DNA of 64,000 nt, taken from contig CALRQP020000017.1 in assembly GCA_943370355.1 (NCBI GenBank), forward strand, positions 1 to 64,000, read 5' to 3'. The DNA is from JADCGM01 sp943370355 (GTDB lineage: Bacteria; Pseudomonadota; Alphaproteobacteria; Sphingomonadales; Sphingomonadaceae). Made by a program: the position numbers and the translations under genes. Shown here piece after piece: positions 7,945-17,456 of this stretch. The notes under the pieces were generated by a model. The model did no database searches and was not told the DNA's origin. It worked only from the letters and a program-made list of their open reading frames with translations. Within the stretch, counting starts at the first letter, position 1. Each line of letters opens with the position of its first letter.

Positions 7945-8340
7945 ATGGCTACCGCGCGTCCGCGCCCGCTATCTCCGCATCTGTCGATCTGGCGCTGGCG
8001 CGCGCCGATGGCGGCCTCGATCGTCCACCGGGTGACCGGCAACGGGCTCGCGACTGCGGGCGTGCTGGCTTTTCTCTGGTGGCTCGGGGCCGCCGCGAGT
8101 GGGCCGGAGGCCTATGCGACCTTCTACGCCGTCGCGACGCATCCGCTCGCCTATGTGATCTGGATCGGCATGACCTGGTTCTTCTTCCAGCATCTCGCCT
8201 CGGGCGTGCGCCATCTGATCATGGACACCGGCGCGGGCTTCGACCTGCCGACCGCCAATTCGAGTGCCCGGATGGTATTCGTCGCCGGCATCCTGCTGAC
8301 CGCCCTGACGTGGGGCTTCATCTTCTTCGCGAGGGGCTGA
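7945..8340 (+). CDS. sdhC: Succinate dehydrogenase cytochrome b556 subunit
   Basis: A 131-residue inner-membrane protein with three helices. RPLSPHLSIW and SIVHRVTG (25-32) are the quinone-site signature, and QHLASGVRHL supplies the heme b axial His near residue 83. It anchors the catalytic SdhAB subunits and takes part in ubiquinone reduction (TCA cycle, complex II). It is the first gene of sdhCDA; the roughly 200-base upstream spacer must hold the promoter, though I see no convincing consensus. Confidence 0.95.
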   Translation: MATARPRPLSPHLSIWRWRAPMAASIVHRVTGNGLATAGVLAFLWWLGAAASGPEAYATFYAVATHPLAYVIWIGMTWFFFQHLASGVRHLIMDTGAGFDLPTANSSARMVFVAGILLTALTWGFIFFARG

Positions 8341-8342
8341 CC

Positions 8343-8723
8343 ATGGGAACGGGAACCGAACTCGGCCGCGTTCGCGGGCTTGGGCCGGCCAAGGGCGGCG
8401 CGCATCACTGGATGCAGCACCGCGTCACGGCGATCGGCAATTTCCTGCTGTTCGCCTGGTTCATCGCCTCGCTGCTGCGGCTGCCGAACCTGCGTTACGA
8501 AACGGTGATCGACTGGCTGCGCCAGCCTGTCGCGGCGATCCCGATGCTGCTGCTGATCGGGTCGGTATTCTGGCATTTCCTGCTCGGCATGCAGGTGATG
8601 CTCGAGGATTATGTACATGACGAGGGCACCAAGCTGTTCAGCCTGCTCGCGTTGAAACTCTATGTCGTCGTGGGCGCCGTGACCGCCGTGTTCTGCGTCC
8701 TCAAGATCGCATTCGGAGCCTGA
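8343..8723 (+). CDS. sdhD: Succinate dehydrogenase membrane anchor subunit
   Basis: A 126-residue three-helix membrane anchor. HHWMQHRVTAIGN is at 21-33, the FWHFLLG heme-facing His near 78 and LEDYVHDE (quinone-site Asp-Tyr) at 88-94. ATG 8343 lies two bases after the sdhC stop, so the pair is translationally coupled. It works with SdhC to hold heme b and bind ubiquinone. Confidence 0.95.
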   Translation: MGTGTELGRVRGLGPAKGGAHHWMQHRVTAIGNFLLFAWFIASLLRLPNLRYETVIDWLRQPVAAIPMLLLIGSVFWHFLLGMQVMLEDYVHDEGTKLFSLLALKLYVVVGAVTAVFCVLKIAFGA

Positions 8724-8728
8724 GCAAG

Positions 8729-10519
8729 ATGGCCGACGCCTATCAGATCATCGATCATACCTATGACGCGGTCGTCGTCGGCGCGGGCGGCTCGGGCCTC
8801 CGTGCGGCGATGGGCATCGCCGAGACGGGGCTGAAGACCGCCTGCATCACCAAGGTGTTCCCGACCCGGTCGCACACCGTCGCGGCGCAGGGCGGCATCG
8901 CCGCCTCGCTCGGCAATATGGGGCCGGATCACTGGACCTGGCACATGTACGACACCGTCAAGGGGTCGGACTGGCTCGGCGACCAGGATGCGATCGAATA
9001 TATGTGCCGTGAGGCGCCCGCCGCCGTTTACGAGCTTGAACATTTCGGCGTGCCGTTCAGCCGCACCGACGAAGGCAAAATCTACCAGCGCGCGTTCGGC
9101 GGCATGACGCAGAATATGGGCAATGGTCCGGCCGCGCAGCGCACCTGCGCTGCCGCCGACCGCACTGGCCATGCGATGCTGCACGCGCTCTACCAGCAGA
9201 GCCTGAAGTACGACACCGACTTCTACATCGAATATTTCGCGCTCGACCTGATCATGGAGAATGGCGAGTGCCGCGGCGTCATCGCCATGTGCATGGAAGA
9301 CGGCACGATCCACCGCTTCCGCGCGCACTCGGTGGTGCTAGCGACGGGCGGCTATGGCCGCTGCTATTTCACCGCGACCTCGGCACATAGCTGCACCGGC
9401 GACGGCGGCGGCATGGTGGTGCGCGCCGGACTGCCGCTGCAGGACATGGAGTTCGTGCAGTTCCACCCGACCGGCATCTACGGCGCGGGCGTGCTGATCA
9501 CCGAAGGCGCGCGCGGCGAGGGCGGCTATCTGACCAACAGCGAAGGCGAGCGCTTCATGGAGCGCTATGCGCCGTCCGCGAAGGACCTCGCGTCACGTGA
9601 CGTGGTCAGCCGGTCGATGGCGATGGAAATCCGGCAGGGCCGCGGCGTCGGCCCGAACAAGGATCATATCCACCTGAACCTCAACCATATCGATCCGAAG
9701 ATCCTGCACGAGCGGCTGCCCGGCATTTCGGAAACGGCGAAGGTGTTCGCGGGCGTCGATGTGACGCGCGATCCGATCCCGACCGCGCCGACGGTGCACT
9801 ATACGATGGGCGGCATCCCGACCAACTATCATGGCGAGGTCGTCACGCTCGCGAACGGCAATCCGGACAGCGTCGTGCCGGGGCTGTTCGCAGTCGGCGA
9901 AGCCGCCTGCGTGTCGGTGCATGGCGCGAACCGGTTGGGCTCGAACTCGCTGATCGACCTTGTTGTGTTCGGCCGCGCGACGGGCCACCGGATCGCCGAG
10001 ATCATCAAGCCGGGCACGGCGCACAAGCCGCTGCCGGCGGCCGCGACCGATTTCGCGATCGGCCGTCTCGATGCGGTCCGCAACGCCAAGGGCAGCTCGC
10101 CGACCGCCGAAATCCGGCTGGAGATGCAGCGTACGATGCAGGCCAATTGCGCGGTGTTTCGCACGACCGAAGTGCTCGCGGAAGGCGTCGAGAAGATCGA
10201 CGCGGTCGCGGCGCGGATGTCGGACGTCGGCATCACCGACCGCTCGCTGATCTTCAACACCGACCTGCTGGAGACGCTCGAGCTCGACAATATGATGGGC
10301 CAGGCGGTCATCACGATGCACTCGGCCGCCAACCGCGAGGAAAGCCGCGGCGCGCACATGCACGAGGATTTCCCCAACCGCGACGACGCCAAGTGGATGA
10401 AACACACGCTCGCGTGGCTGGACGAGGGCGGCAAGGTCAAGATCGACTACCGCCCCGTGCACACCTACACGCTGACCGAAGAAATCGAGTATATCAAGCC
10501 GAAGGCGCGGGTGTATTGA
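8729..10519 (+). CDS. sdhA: Succinate dehydrogenase flavoprotein subunit
   Basis: A 596-residue flavoprotein of normal length. The FAD-binding GAGGSG is at 18-23, RSHTVAAQGG with the covalent-FAD His at 49, and HRLGSNSLIDLVVFGRATG is in the active-site/capping region. It oxidises succinate to fumarate on the cytoplasmic face. It starts 5 bases after sdhD. The usual next gene, sdhB, is absent here and lies 2.4 kb downstream beyond four inserted genes. Confidence 0.97.
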   Translation: MADAYQIIDHTYDAVVVGAGGSGLRAAMGIAETGLKTACITKVFPTRSHTVAAQGGIAASLGNMGPDHWTWHMYDTVKGSDWLGDQDAIEYMCREAPAAVYELEHFGVPFSRTDEGKIYQRAFGGMTQNMGNGPAAQRTCAAADRTGHAMLHALYQQSLKYDTDFYIEYFALDLIMENGECRGVIAMCMEDGTIHRFRAHSVVLATGGYGRCYFTATSAHSCTGDGGGMVVRAGLPLQDMEFVQFHPTGIYGAGVLITEGARGEGGYLTNSEGERFMERYAPSAKDLASRDVVSRSMAMEIRQGRGVGPNKDHIHLNLNHIDPKILHERLPGISETAKVFAGVDVTRDPIPTAPTVHYTMGGIPTNYHGEVVTLANGNPDSVVPGLFAVGEAACVSVHGANRLGSNSLIDLVVFGRATGHRIAEIIKPGTAHKPLPAAATDFAIGRLDAVRNAKGSSPTAEIRLEMQRTMQANCAVFRTTEVLAEGVEKIDAVAARMSDVGITDRSLIFNTDLLETLELDNMMGQAVITMHSAANREESRGAHMHEDFPNRDDAKWMKHTLAWLDEGGKVKIDYRPVHTYTLTEEIEYIKPKARVY

Positions 10520-10535
10520 CGGTAGTGCGGGCCTG

Positions 10536-10552
10536 CCTTACCTTGAGTAAGG
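10536..10552. promoter_or_regulatory. Palindrome before the vapB-like gene, candidate antitoxin operator
   Basis: CCTTAC and GTAAGG form a perfect 6+6 inverted repeat around a 5-base centre, ending 9 bases before the antitoxin start. The right arm overlaps the ribosome-binding site TAAGGAGG. AbrB-type antitoxins commonly bind such sites to autoregulate, so repressor binding here could limit both transcription and translation initiation. Confidence 0.45.
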
Positions 10553-10561
10553 AGGACGATC

Positions 10562-10819
10562 ATGCCGACTGCGACGATGACCAGCAAGGGACAGATCACC
10601 GTGCCGTCCGAGGTCCGCGCTGACCTGCGGCTGCAAACGGGGGACCGGGTTCGGTTTGAGAAGGGCGCGAATGGGGTTTATGAGTTGCGGCCCGTCAAGG
10701 GTAGCATCATGCGCCTCGCCGGCATCTTCAAGCATGACGGACCGCCGATGTCGCTCGATGACATTGATCAAGCGATCGGCGAGGCTGTGACTGAAGCGGA
10801 CCGCCGCACACGGCGATGA
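10562..10819 (+). CDS. AbrB/SpoVT-type antitoxin, VapB-like
   Basis: An 85-residue protein. Its N-terminal swapped-hairpin domain reads MTSKGQITVPSEVR and LQTGDRVRFEKG, the AbrB/MazE DNA-binding signature. The C-terminal part (about 55-85) is acidic/helical and would wrap the toxin. A strong TAAGGAGG ribosome-binding site precedes it. It overlaps the PIN-domain gene by 4 bases (ATGA), as is usual for type II toxin-antitoxin pairs. It sits 42 bases after sdhA, so sdh read-through should also transcribe it. Confidence 0.85.
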   Translation: MPTATMTSKGQITVPSEVRADLRLQTGDRVRFEKGANGVYELRPVKGSIMRLAGIFKHDGPPMSLDDIDQAIGEAVTEADRRTRR

Positions 10820-11205
10820 TCGCGGTCGATACGAACATCTTGCTGCGTCATTTTCTGGAAGACGATGCCGAGCAGACCGAACGCGCGCGCCGGTTTCTTC
10901 AGGACGAGCGCCGGCGTGCGGAGCCGGCTTGGGTGTCCCATGTCGTACTCGTTAAACTGGCCTGGGTGTTACGTCAGCGGCTTGGCATCGGGTCGCGGCA
11001 AATTGCTATGGCAATCCGCGATCTGCTTGATTCGGAAGGCGTGGTTGTTGAGCGGCCGGATGTCGTGGAGGCGGCGCTGGCCATGGATCTGCCCGACCTT
11101 GCCGATGCCCTGATCCATGCGATGGGTAAGGCTTCAGGCTGTTCAGGGACGGTGACGTTCGACGAACGCTTCGCGCGGCAAGCAGGCGTTTTCACACCGA
11201 GCTGA
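10816..11205 (+). CDS. PIN-domain protein, VapC-like, with a replaced catalytic Glu
   Basis: A 129-residue PIN-domain protein coupled to the AbrB-type antitoxin. Three expected acids are visible: Asp5 in VDTN, Asp97 in LADALI and Asp116 in TFDERF. The second conserved acid, normally Glu in an SxVVLLExxWVL strand, is Lys47 here (SHVVLVKLAWVL). VapC toxins are Mg-dependent RNases needing this acidic cluster, so the protein may be inactive or altered. The frame is otherwise intact and full length, so it is not an obvious pseudogene. It ends 35 bases from the convergent lactate dehydrogenase stop. Confidence 0.8.
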   Translation: MIAVDTNILLRHFLEDDAEQTERARRFLQDERRRAEPAWVSHVVLVKLAWVLRQRLGIGSRQIAMAIRDLLDSEGVVVERPDVVEAALAMDLPDLADALIHAMGKASGCSGTVTFDERFARQAGVFTPS

Positions 11206-11240
11206 CGGCGGGCCTCGCCCATCACTTGTCAGCGTAACGG

Positions 11241-12389
<1,149 letters not shown>

Positions 12390-12469
12390 CGGCGGAGCCT
12401 AGCGGGCATTTTGTCTTGCGCGAAGCCCGGCAAAGGCATAGCCGAAATTCAACGCTTGGAGAGGCGCTG

Positions 12470-12715
12470 ATGTCGATCTGGACCGTGCACGCAAACTATG
12501 ATGCCGCAGAGCGGATCTGGTACATTGTCGATACTGATGTACCCGGCCTGACGACTGAGGGAGAGTCGCTTGAGCGGCTCGGCGAGCGGGTTACAGCGGT
12601 GTTGCCAGAGCTGCTGGAACTCAACGCGCACGAACTGTCGGAGGATCAGCGGCAGGGGCCGCATCAATTGAAGTTGGTTGCGTTTCATGAAGCGATGCTG
12701 CCTGTCGCGGCCTGA
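12470..12715 (+). CDS. DUF1902/HicB-like antitoxin
   Basis: An 81-residue protein starting at ATG 12470 after GGAGAG. The sequence (WTVHANYDAAERIWYIVDTDVPGL, then ESLERLGERV) is the partial RNase-H-like HicB/DUF1902 fold: a substrate-like strand pair, then an amphipathic helix. There is no separate DNA-binding tail. It overlaps the HicA-like gene by one base (TGATG). Proteins of this group act as the antitoxin of HicA-type mRNA interferases. It heads the short transcription unit that leads into sdhB. Confidence 0.75.
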   Translation: MSIWTVHANYDAAERIWYIVDTDVPGLTTEGESLERLGERVTAVLPELLELNAHELSEDQRQGPHQLKLVAFHEAMLPVAA

Positions 12716-12915
12716 TGGGGGTAGGCTATGGTCGGCAACTGAAGCGCATCCTGTCAGCCCATGGCTGCACTTTCGTGCGATACGGCAAAGGCGATCATGA
12801 AATCTGGTATAGTCCGATCACCAATCGACACATAAGCATCGACGCGGGTACCAAGAAGCGCTTCACTGCGACGAGCGCTTTGAAGCAGGCAGGCATCGAG
12901 GAAAAGATCAGATAA
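12715..12915 (+). CDS. HicA-like mRNA interferase toxin
   Basis: A 66-residue dsRBD-fold protein of the HicA/YcfA family. It has an N-terminal helix (LKRILSAHGC), then FVRYGKGDHEIWYSP with the putative catalytic His28, and a C-terminal helix ending LKQAGIEEKI. The GDHEIW motif is intact, so activity is possible. The gene is coupled at both ends: its start overlaps the antitoxin stop, and its TAA shares a base with the sdhB ATG (TAATG). That makes sdhB translation potentially dependent on ribosomes finishing the toxin gene. Confidence 0.75.
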   Translation: MGVGYGRQLKRILSAHGCTFVRYGKGDHEIWYSPITNRHISIDAGTKKRFTATSALKQAGIEEKIR

Positions 12916-13700
12916 TGGCCGAATTCGCACTTCCCAAGAACAGCAAGATCACCGGCAAGGCGAAGGCCTATCCCGCGCCGGCGGGGGCGGCCAAGGTCAA
13001 GACGTTCAAGATTTATCGCTGGGATCCGGACACCGCCGAGAACCCGCGCTTCGATACCTATCAGATCGATCTGGACAAGACCGGGCCTATGGTTCTCGAC
13101 GCGCTGATCAAGATCAAGTCGGAGATCGACCCGACGCTGACCTTCCGCCGGTCGTGCCGGGAGGGCATCTGCGGGTCCTGCTCGATGAACATCGACGGGA
13201 CGAACACGCTCGCCTGCACGCAGGCGATCGAGGACATCAAGGGCGATGTCCAGATCACGCCGCTGCCGCATATGGACGTGATCAAGGACCTCGTTCCCGA
13301 CTTCAAACATTTCTACGCCCAATATGCGTCGATCAAGCCGTGGCTGCAGACGGTCACGCCCGAGCCGGCGCTCAAGGAACGGCTGCAGTCGCCGGAGCAG
13401 CGCGCGAAGATCGATGGGCTGTATGAGTGCATCCTGTGCGCCTGCTGCTCGACCTCCTGCCCGAGCTATTGGTGGAACAATGACAAGTTCCTCGGCCCGG
13501 CGATCCTGTTGCAGGCCTATCGCTGGCTCGCCGACAGCCGCGACGAGATGACCGGGGAGCGGCTCGATGAGCTTGAGGATCCGTTCCGTCTGTATCGCTG
13601 CCACACGATCATGAACTGCTCGAACGTGTGCCCGAAGGGCCTGAACCCGGCGGAAGCGATCGGCGAGATCAAGAAGATGATGGTCGAGCGGCAGGCGTAG
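12915..13700 (+). CDS. sdhB: Succinate dehydrogenase iron-sulfur subunit
   Basis: A 261-residue subunit with all three Fe-S clusters. The [2Fe-2S] cysteines are at 81, 86, 89 and 101 (CREGICGSC...C), and a [4Fe-4S] segment CILCACCSTSCP lies near 175. CHTIMNCSNVCPKG near 229-242 completes the 3Fe/4Fe sites. It carries electrons from SdhA to the quinone site. It is separated from sdhCDA by about 2.4 kb and instead directly follows, with overlap, the HicBA-like genes. No promoter of its own can be seen because the upstream gene overlaps its start. Confidence 0.97.
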   Translation: MAEFALPKNSKITGKAKAYPAPAGAAKVKTFKIYRWDPDTAENPRFDTYQIDLDKTGPMVLDALIKIKSEIDPTLTFRRSCREGICGSCSMNIDGTNTLACTQAIEDIKGDVQITPLPHMDVIKDLVPDFKHFYAQYASIKPWLQTVTPEPALKERLQSPEQRAKIDGLYECILCACCSTSCPSYWWNNDKFLGPAILLQAYRWLADSRDEMTGERLDELEDPFRLYRCHTIMNCSNVCPKGLNPAEAIGEIKKMMVERQA

Positions 13701-13706
13701 CCTGAC

Positions 13707-15323
13707 GTGAAGGCGAGCGCGTCTGTCCCGTGGTGGCAGCGCGCGGTGTTCTACCAAATCTATCCGCGCAGCTTCGCCGACTCGAATGGCGATGGGGTCG
13801 GCGATCTGGGCGGCGTCATCGCCCATTTCGATCATGTCGCGGCGCTCGGCGTCGATGCGGTCTGGCTGTCACCGGTGTTCGCGTCGCCGATGAAGGACTT
13901 CGGCTATGATGTTTCGGATAACCGGGGCATCGACCCGCTGTTCGGGACGCTGGACGATTTCGACCGGTTGCTCGCGCGGGCGCATGCGCTCGGATTGAAA
14001 CTCATCATCGATCAGGTCTGGTCGCATAGCTCCGACCAGCATGACTGGTTCAAGGCCAGTGCGGCGCGGCGCGACGGCTTTGACGACTGGTATGTATGGG
14101 CGGACGCAAAGCCCGACGGGACGCCGCCGAACAATTGGCAGGCGAGTTTCGGCGGGCCGGCCTGGACCTGGCATCCGGCGCGGCGGCAATATTATCTGCA
14201 CAATTTCCTGAGCAGCCAGCCCGATCTGAACTTTCACAATCCGGCGGTGCAGGATGCCATTCTCGACGTGGCGCGTTTCTGGCTCGATCGCGGTGTCGAC
14301 GGGTTCCGGCTCGATGTGATCAACTATGTCGCGCATGACCGCAGCCTCGCCGACAATCCGGTCGCGCCCTATCGCGACGTGCCGCCTGCGACGATCCGCT
14401 TCCAGCGGCAGGTGCACAACAAGTCGCAGCCCGAGGCGCTGGCGTTCGTGCGGCGTCTGCGCGAACTGCTCGACAGCTATGGCGACCGGATGGCGGTCGG
14501 CGAGATTTTCGACGACGACATGCTCGGGCGGCAGCTCGAATATTCGAGACCTGACCGGCTGCACACCGCCTACAGCTTTCACCTGCTCAATGCGCGGCGG
14601 GCGACACCGAAGCTGTTTGCCGATGCGATGGCGGCGTGGCAGGGGGCGGCGGGCTGGCCGTCCTGGTCGCTCGGCAATCATGATGTGCCGCGCTTCCCGA
14701 CCCGGCTCGGCGGCGATGACCCGCGGGCGGTGCGCGTCCTGCTCGCCTGCCTGCTGACGATGCGCGGAACGCCGTTCCTGTATCAGGGGGATGAGCTCGG
14801 CCTGCCCCAAGCCAAGGTACCGTTCGAGCGGCTGCGCGACCCGTTCGCGATCGCCGGCTGGACCGAGGCGGCGCAGGACGCTTATCGCGACGGCGCGCGG
14901 ACGCCGATGCCGTGGGTGGCAGAGGCGGCGCAGGCGGGGTTTTCGGACGGCGCCGAGGCTTGGCTGCCACTCGATCCGCGCCATGCGGCGCTGTCCGTCG
15001 ATCGTCAGACTGACGATCCGGAGTCGATGTTGAGCTTCACCCGCAACCTGCTCGCGCTTCGACGCGGCTGTGTTCCGCTGCAATCCGGGGCGGCGGTTCC
15101 GTTGGCGGCACCCGACGGCGTGCTGGCATTCGAGCGGCGGCTGGCTGGCTCACGCATCCTGTGCGTGTTCGAACTGTCGGGTCAGCCTGCGGTGATGGAC
15201 CTGGCGAACGATTGGACGCCGCTGGCCAGCGGGCTTGGCGGAAGCATCGAGAGCCGACGGCTGTTGCTGCCACCCTACGCCGGGGTGATCGCCGCGCATT
15301 CGGACAAGGTTCGAGCGACCTAA
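13707..15323 (+). CDS. GH13 alpha-glucosidase / alpha-amylase family enzyme
   Basis: A 538-residue GH13 enzyme. QIYPRSFADSNGDGVGDL is at 17-34. The catalytic triad is visible as Asp203 (GFRLDV), Glu266 (VGEIF) and Asp326 (GNHDVPR). The length, single domain plus C-terminal beta domain and lack of a signal peptide suggest a cytosolic exo-acting alpha-glucosidase (oligo-1,6- or alpha-1,4-glucosidase type). It uses a GTG start 6 bases after the sdhB stop, so it is co-transcribed with sdhB although metabolically unrelated. Confidence 0.88.
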   Translation: MKASASVPWWQRAVFYQIYPRSFADSNGDGVGDLGGVIAHFDHVAALGVDAVWLSPVFASPMKDFGYDVSDNRGIDPLFGTLDDFDRLLARAHALGLKLIIDQVWSHSSDQHDWFKASAARRDGFDDWYVWADAKPDGTPPNNWQASFGGPAWTWHPARRQYYLHNFLSSQPDLNFHNPAVQDAILDVARFWLDRGVDGFRLDVINYVAHDRSLADNPVAPYRDVPPATIRFQRQVHNKSQPEALAFVRRLRELLDSYGDRMAVGEIFDDDMLGRQLEYSRPDRLHTAYSFHLLNARRATPKLFADAMAAWQGAAGWPSWSLGNHDVPRFPTRLGGDDPRAVRVLLACLLTMRGTPFLYQGDELGLPQAKVPFERLRDPFAIAGWTEAAQDAYRDGARTPMPWVAEAAQAGFSDGAEAWLPLDPRHAALSVDRQTDDPESMLSFTRNLLALRRGCVPLQSGAAVPLAAPDGVLAFERRLAGSRILCVFELSGQPAVMDLANDWTPLASGLGGSIESRRLLLPPYAGVIAAHSDKVRAT

Positions 15324-15479
15324 ACAGGCTGCGGTTCGGCGGCCATCTTCGTCCGTGGACGACCCTCGCATGCCCTCCGTCGCGCCGGGGCTATACAGGC
15401 GCGGCATCCCCCGCTTATCGTGCACACCATACAGGGCCGCCCAGACGGTCCATGGGAGTAATTCAGAGGGAATTTCCGC

Positions 15480-17456
15480 ATGGTTGAGTCAACCGCCAGT
15501 CCGACGACGGACGGCGATACCTGGTTCGGACATCCGCGCCAGCTTGCACGCCTGTTCACCACCGAGGCGATGGAACGCTTCGGCTATTATGGCATGCGGG
15601 CGTTGCTCACGCTCTATCTGGCCGACCATTTCCTGTTCAACGACAGCACGACGACGAGCCTTTATGGCGGCTTTACCGCGCTGGTTTACCTGACGCCGCT
15701 GGTCGGCGGGTTGCTTGCCGACCGCTATCTCGGCTCGAAGCGCTCGGTGAAGTTCGGCGCGATTGTCATGGCGGCCGGCTATTTCATTCTCTGCTTCGGC
15801 GGCGAAAGCGCCAAGCCCTATGCGGTCATCGAGGGTACGCGCTACGAGGTCAGCGTCGACAAGACGACCGAGGCCAAGCAGCAATATGTCGTCGACGGCG
15901 CGCGCAAGCTCGCGATCAAGGGCAATGAGGACGGCACCGTAACGCTGACTGCCCCGGACGGCAGCGTCGCCCGCACCATCGCCAAGGGCGGCTTCGAGGC
16001 CGGCGGCGACCGCAATCCGTTGTTCACGATGATCATGCTGATCGGCCTGTCGGCGGTCACCATCGGCAATGGGTTCTTCAAGCCCAACATCTCGACGATG
16101 GTCGGCTCGCTCTACGCGACCGGCGACCGCCGCCGCGACGCCGGGTTCACGATCTTCTACATGGGCATCAACCTCGGCTCGCTTGGCTCGCAGATTGCCT
16201 GTCCGTTCCTTGCCGACAAATATGGTTGGTGGGCCGGGTTCGGTCTGGCCGCGATCGGCATGACCATCTCCTGGTTCCTGATCCAGTTTGCCGGACCCAA
16301 ACTTGCCGGCGTCGGCGAGCCGCCGGCAAGCGATGGTCCCGACCGGTCATGGCTGATCTACGGTGGCGCGATCCTCGGCATCCCGCTGGTCTGGTTCCTG
16401 TTCACCAATCTGATGAACGCACCGGCTCCCGTCGAAGGGCAGGGCATTGTCGGCTATGTCCTCGGCCTGCCGATCCTTGGCAAGGTGCTGTTCACAACCT
16501 TCCTGCTGTCGGTCATCGGCATCCCGATCTGGTCGGCCAAGGTCGGCACCAAGGTCGAATTCCAGATGATGTTCGCTGCGATCATCCTGATCGTGTTCAA
16601 CGTGGTGTTCTGGACACTGTTCGAACAGGCGGGCTCGTCGCTGACGCTGTTCGCTGACCGCAACACCGACCTAAGCGTGTTCGGGCTGTTCTCGATCACC
16701 GCCGGGCAAACGCAGTTCTTCAATGCCTTTTTCATCGTCGCGCTCGCGCCGCTGTTCTCGGCAATGTGGCTGGTGCTGGCGCGGCGCATGGTTGCGCCCA
16801 GCGCCGTCATAAAGACGATATCCGGCGTCGCCGTCGCGCTTGCGATCCTGCTATTCGCGACGAATGTCGTGAATTTTGTGATGTCGGCATCCGGCGGTAG
16901 CTACGGCATCGCGTTTATTCTGCTCGGCCTGGTCACGCTGCTGTTCCTGGCGGCGGCCGGCTACGCCTGGTACCAGCAACTGCGGCTCTGGACGCAGCCA
17001 GCATCGATGGAACCCGGCATCCCGGTCAAGTTCGGCATGGCGCTGATCGGCGTCGGCGCGGGCTTCCTGTTCCTCGTCTGGGGCACGCAGTTTGTCGGAC
17101 CCGACTTCAAGGTCGGCATCTGGTGGCTGGCGGGTCTCTACCTGATCCACTCGATGGCCGAGCTCTGCATCTCGCCGGTCGGCCTCAGCATGATCACCAA
17201 GCTTTCGATCGCGCGAATCGTCGGCATGATGATGGGTGTGTGGTTCCTGTCGATCAGCTGCGCGCAATATGTGGCGGGTGTCGTCGCGCAGGTCGCCAGC
17301 GTCGAGACGGTCGGCGGTCAGGTCACCAACCTCAAGGTCAGTCTCGACACCTATGCCGGAGTGTTCACCACCATCGGCATCGTCTCGGCGGCGATCGGCG
17401 GCTTCCTGCTGCTGATCTCACCGCTGATCAAGAAATGGATGCACGGAGTCGATTGA
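15480..17456 (+). CDS. Proton-dependent oligopeptide transporter (POT/PTR family)
   Basis: A 658-residue inner-membrane transporter. The proton-coupling EAMERFGYYG is at 29-38, with repeated MFS helices to the C-terminus and a helical hairpin insertion in the second half. Residues about 109-180 form a polar stretch between early helices (VIEGTRYEVSV, DGTVTLTAPDG), predicted to be a small extracytoplasmic beta-rich insertion that canonical POTs lack at this place. It imports di-/tripeptides with protons. A CAGAGGGA ribosome-binding site precedes the ATG. Its TGA overlaps the next gene, linking peptide uptake to the amidohydrolases. Confidence 0.9.
   Translation: MVESTASPTTDGDTWFGHPRQLARLFTTEAMERFGYYGMRALLTLYLADHFLFNDSTTTSLYGGFTALVYLTPLVGGLLADRYLGSKRSVKFGAIVMAAGYFILCFGGESAKPYAVIEGTRYEVSVDKTTEAKQQYVVDGARKLAIKGNEDGTVTLTAPDGSVARTIAKGGFEAGGDRNPLFTMIMLIGLSAVTIGNGFFKPNISTMVGSLYATGDRRRDAGFTIFYMGINLGSLGSQIACPFLADKYGWWAGFGLAAIGMTISWFLIQFAGPKLAGVGEPPASDGPDRSWLIYGGAILGIPLVWFLFTNLMNAPAPVEGQGIVGYVLGLPILGKVLFTTFLLSVIGIPIWSAKVGTKVEFQMMFAAIILIVFNVVFWTLFEQAGSSLTLFADRNTDLSVFGLFSITAGQTQFFNAFFIVALAPLFSAMWLVLARRMVAPSAVIKTISGVAVALAILLFATNVVNFVMSASGGSYGIAFILLGLVTLLFLAAAGYAWYQQLRLWTQPASMEPGIPVKFGMALIGVGAGFLFLVWGTQFVGPDFKVGIWWLAGLYLIHSMAELCISPVGLSMITKLSIARIVGMMMGVWFLSISCAQYVAGVVAQVASVETVGGQVTNLKVSLDTYAGVFTTIGIVSAAIGGFLLLISPLIKKWMHGVD

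Noticed and set aside
9593..10462. Long antisense frames inside sdhA
   Set aside because: They mirror the strongly coding sdhA frame and have no start context or motif.
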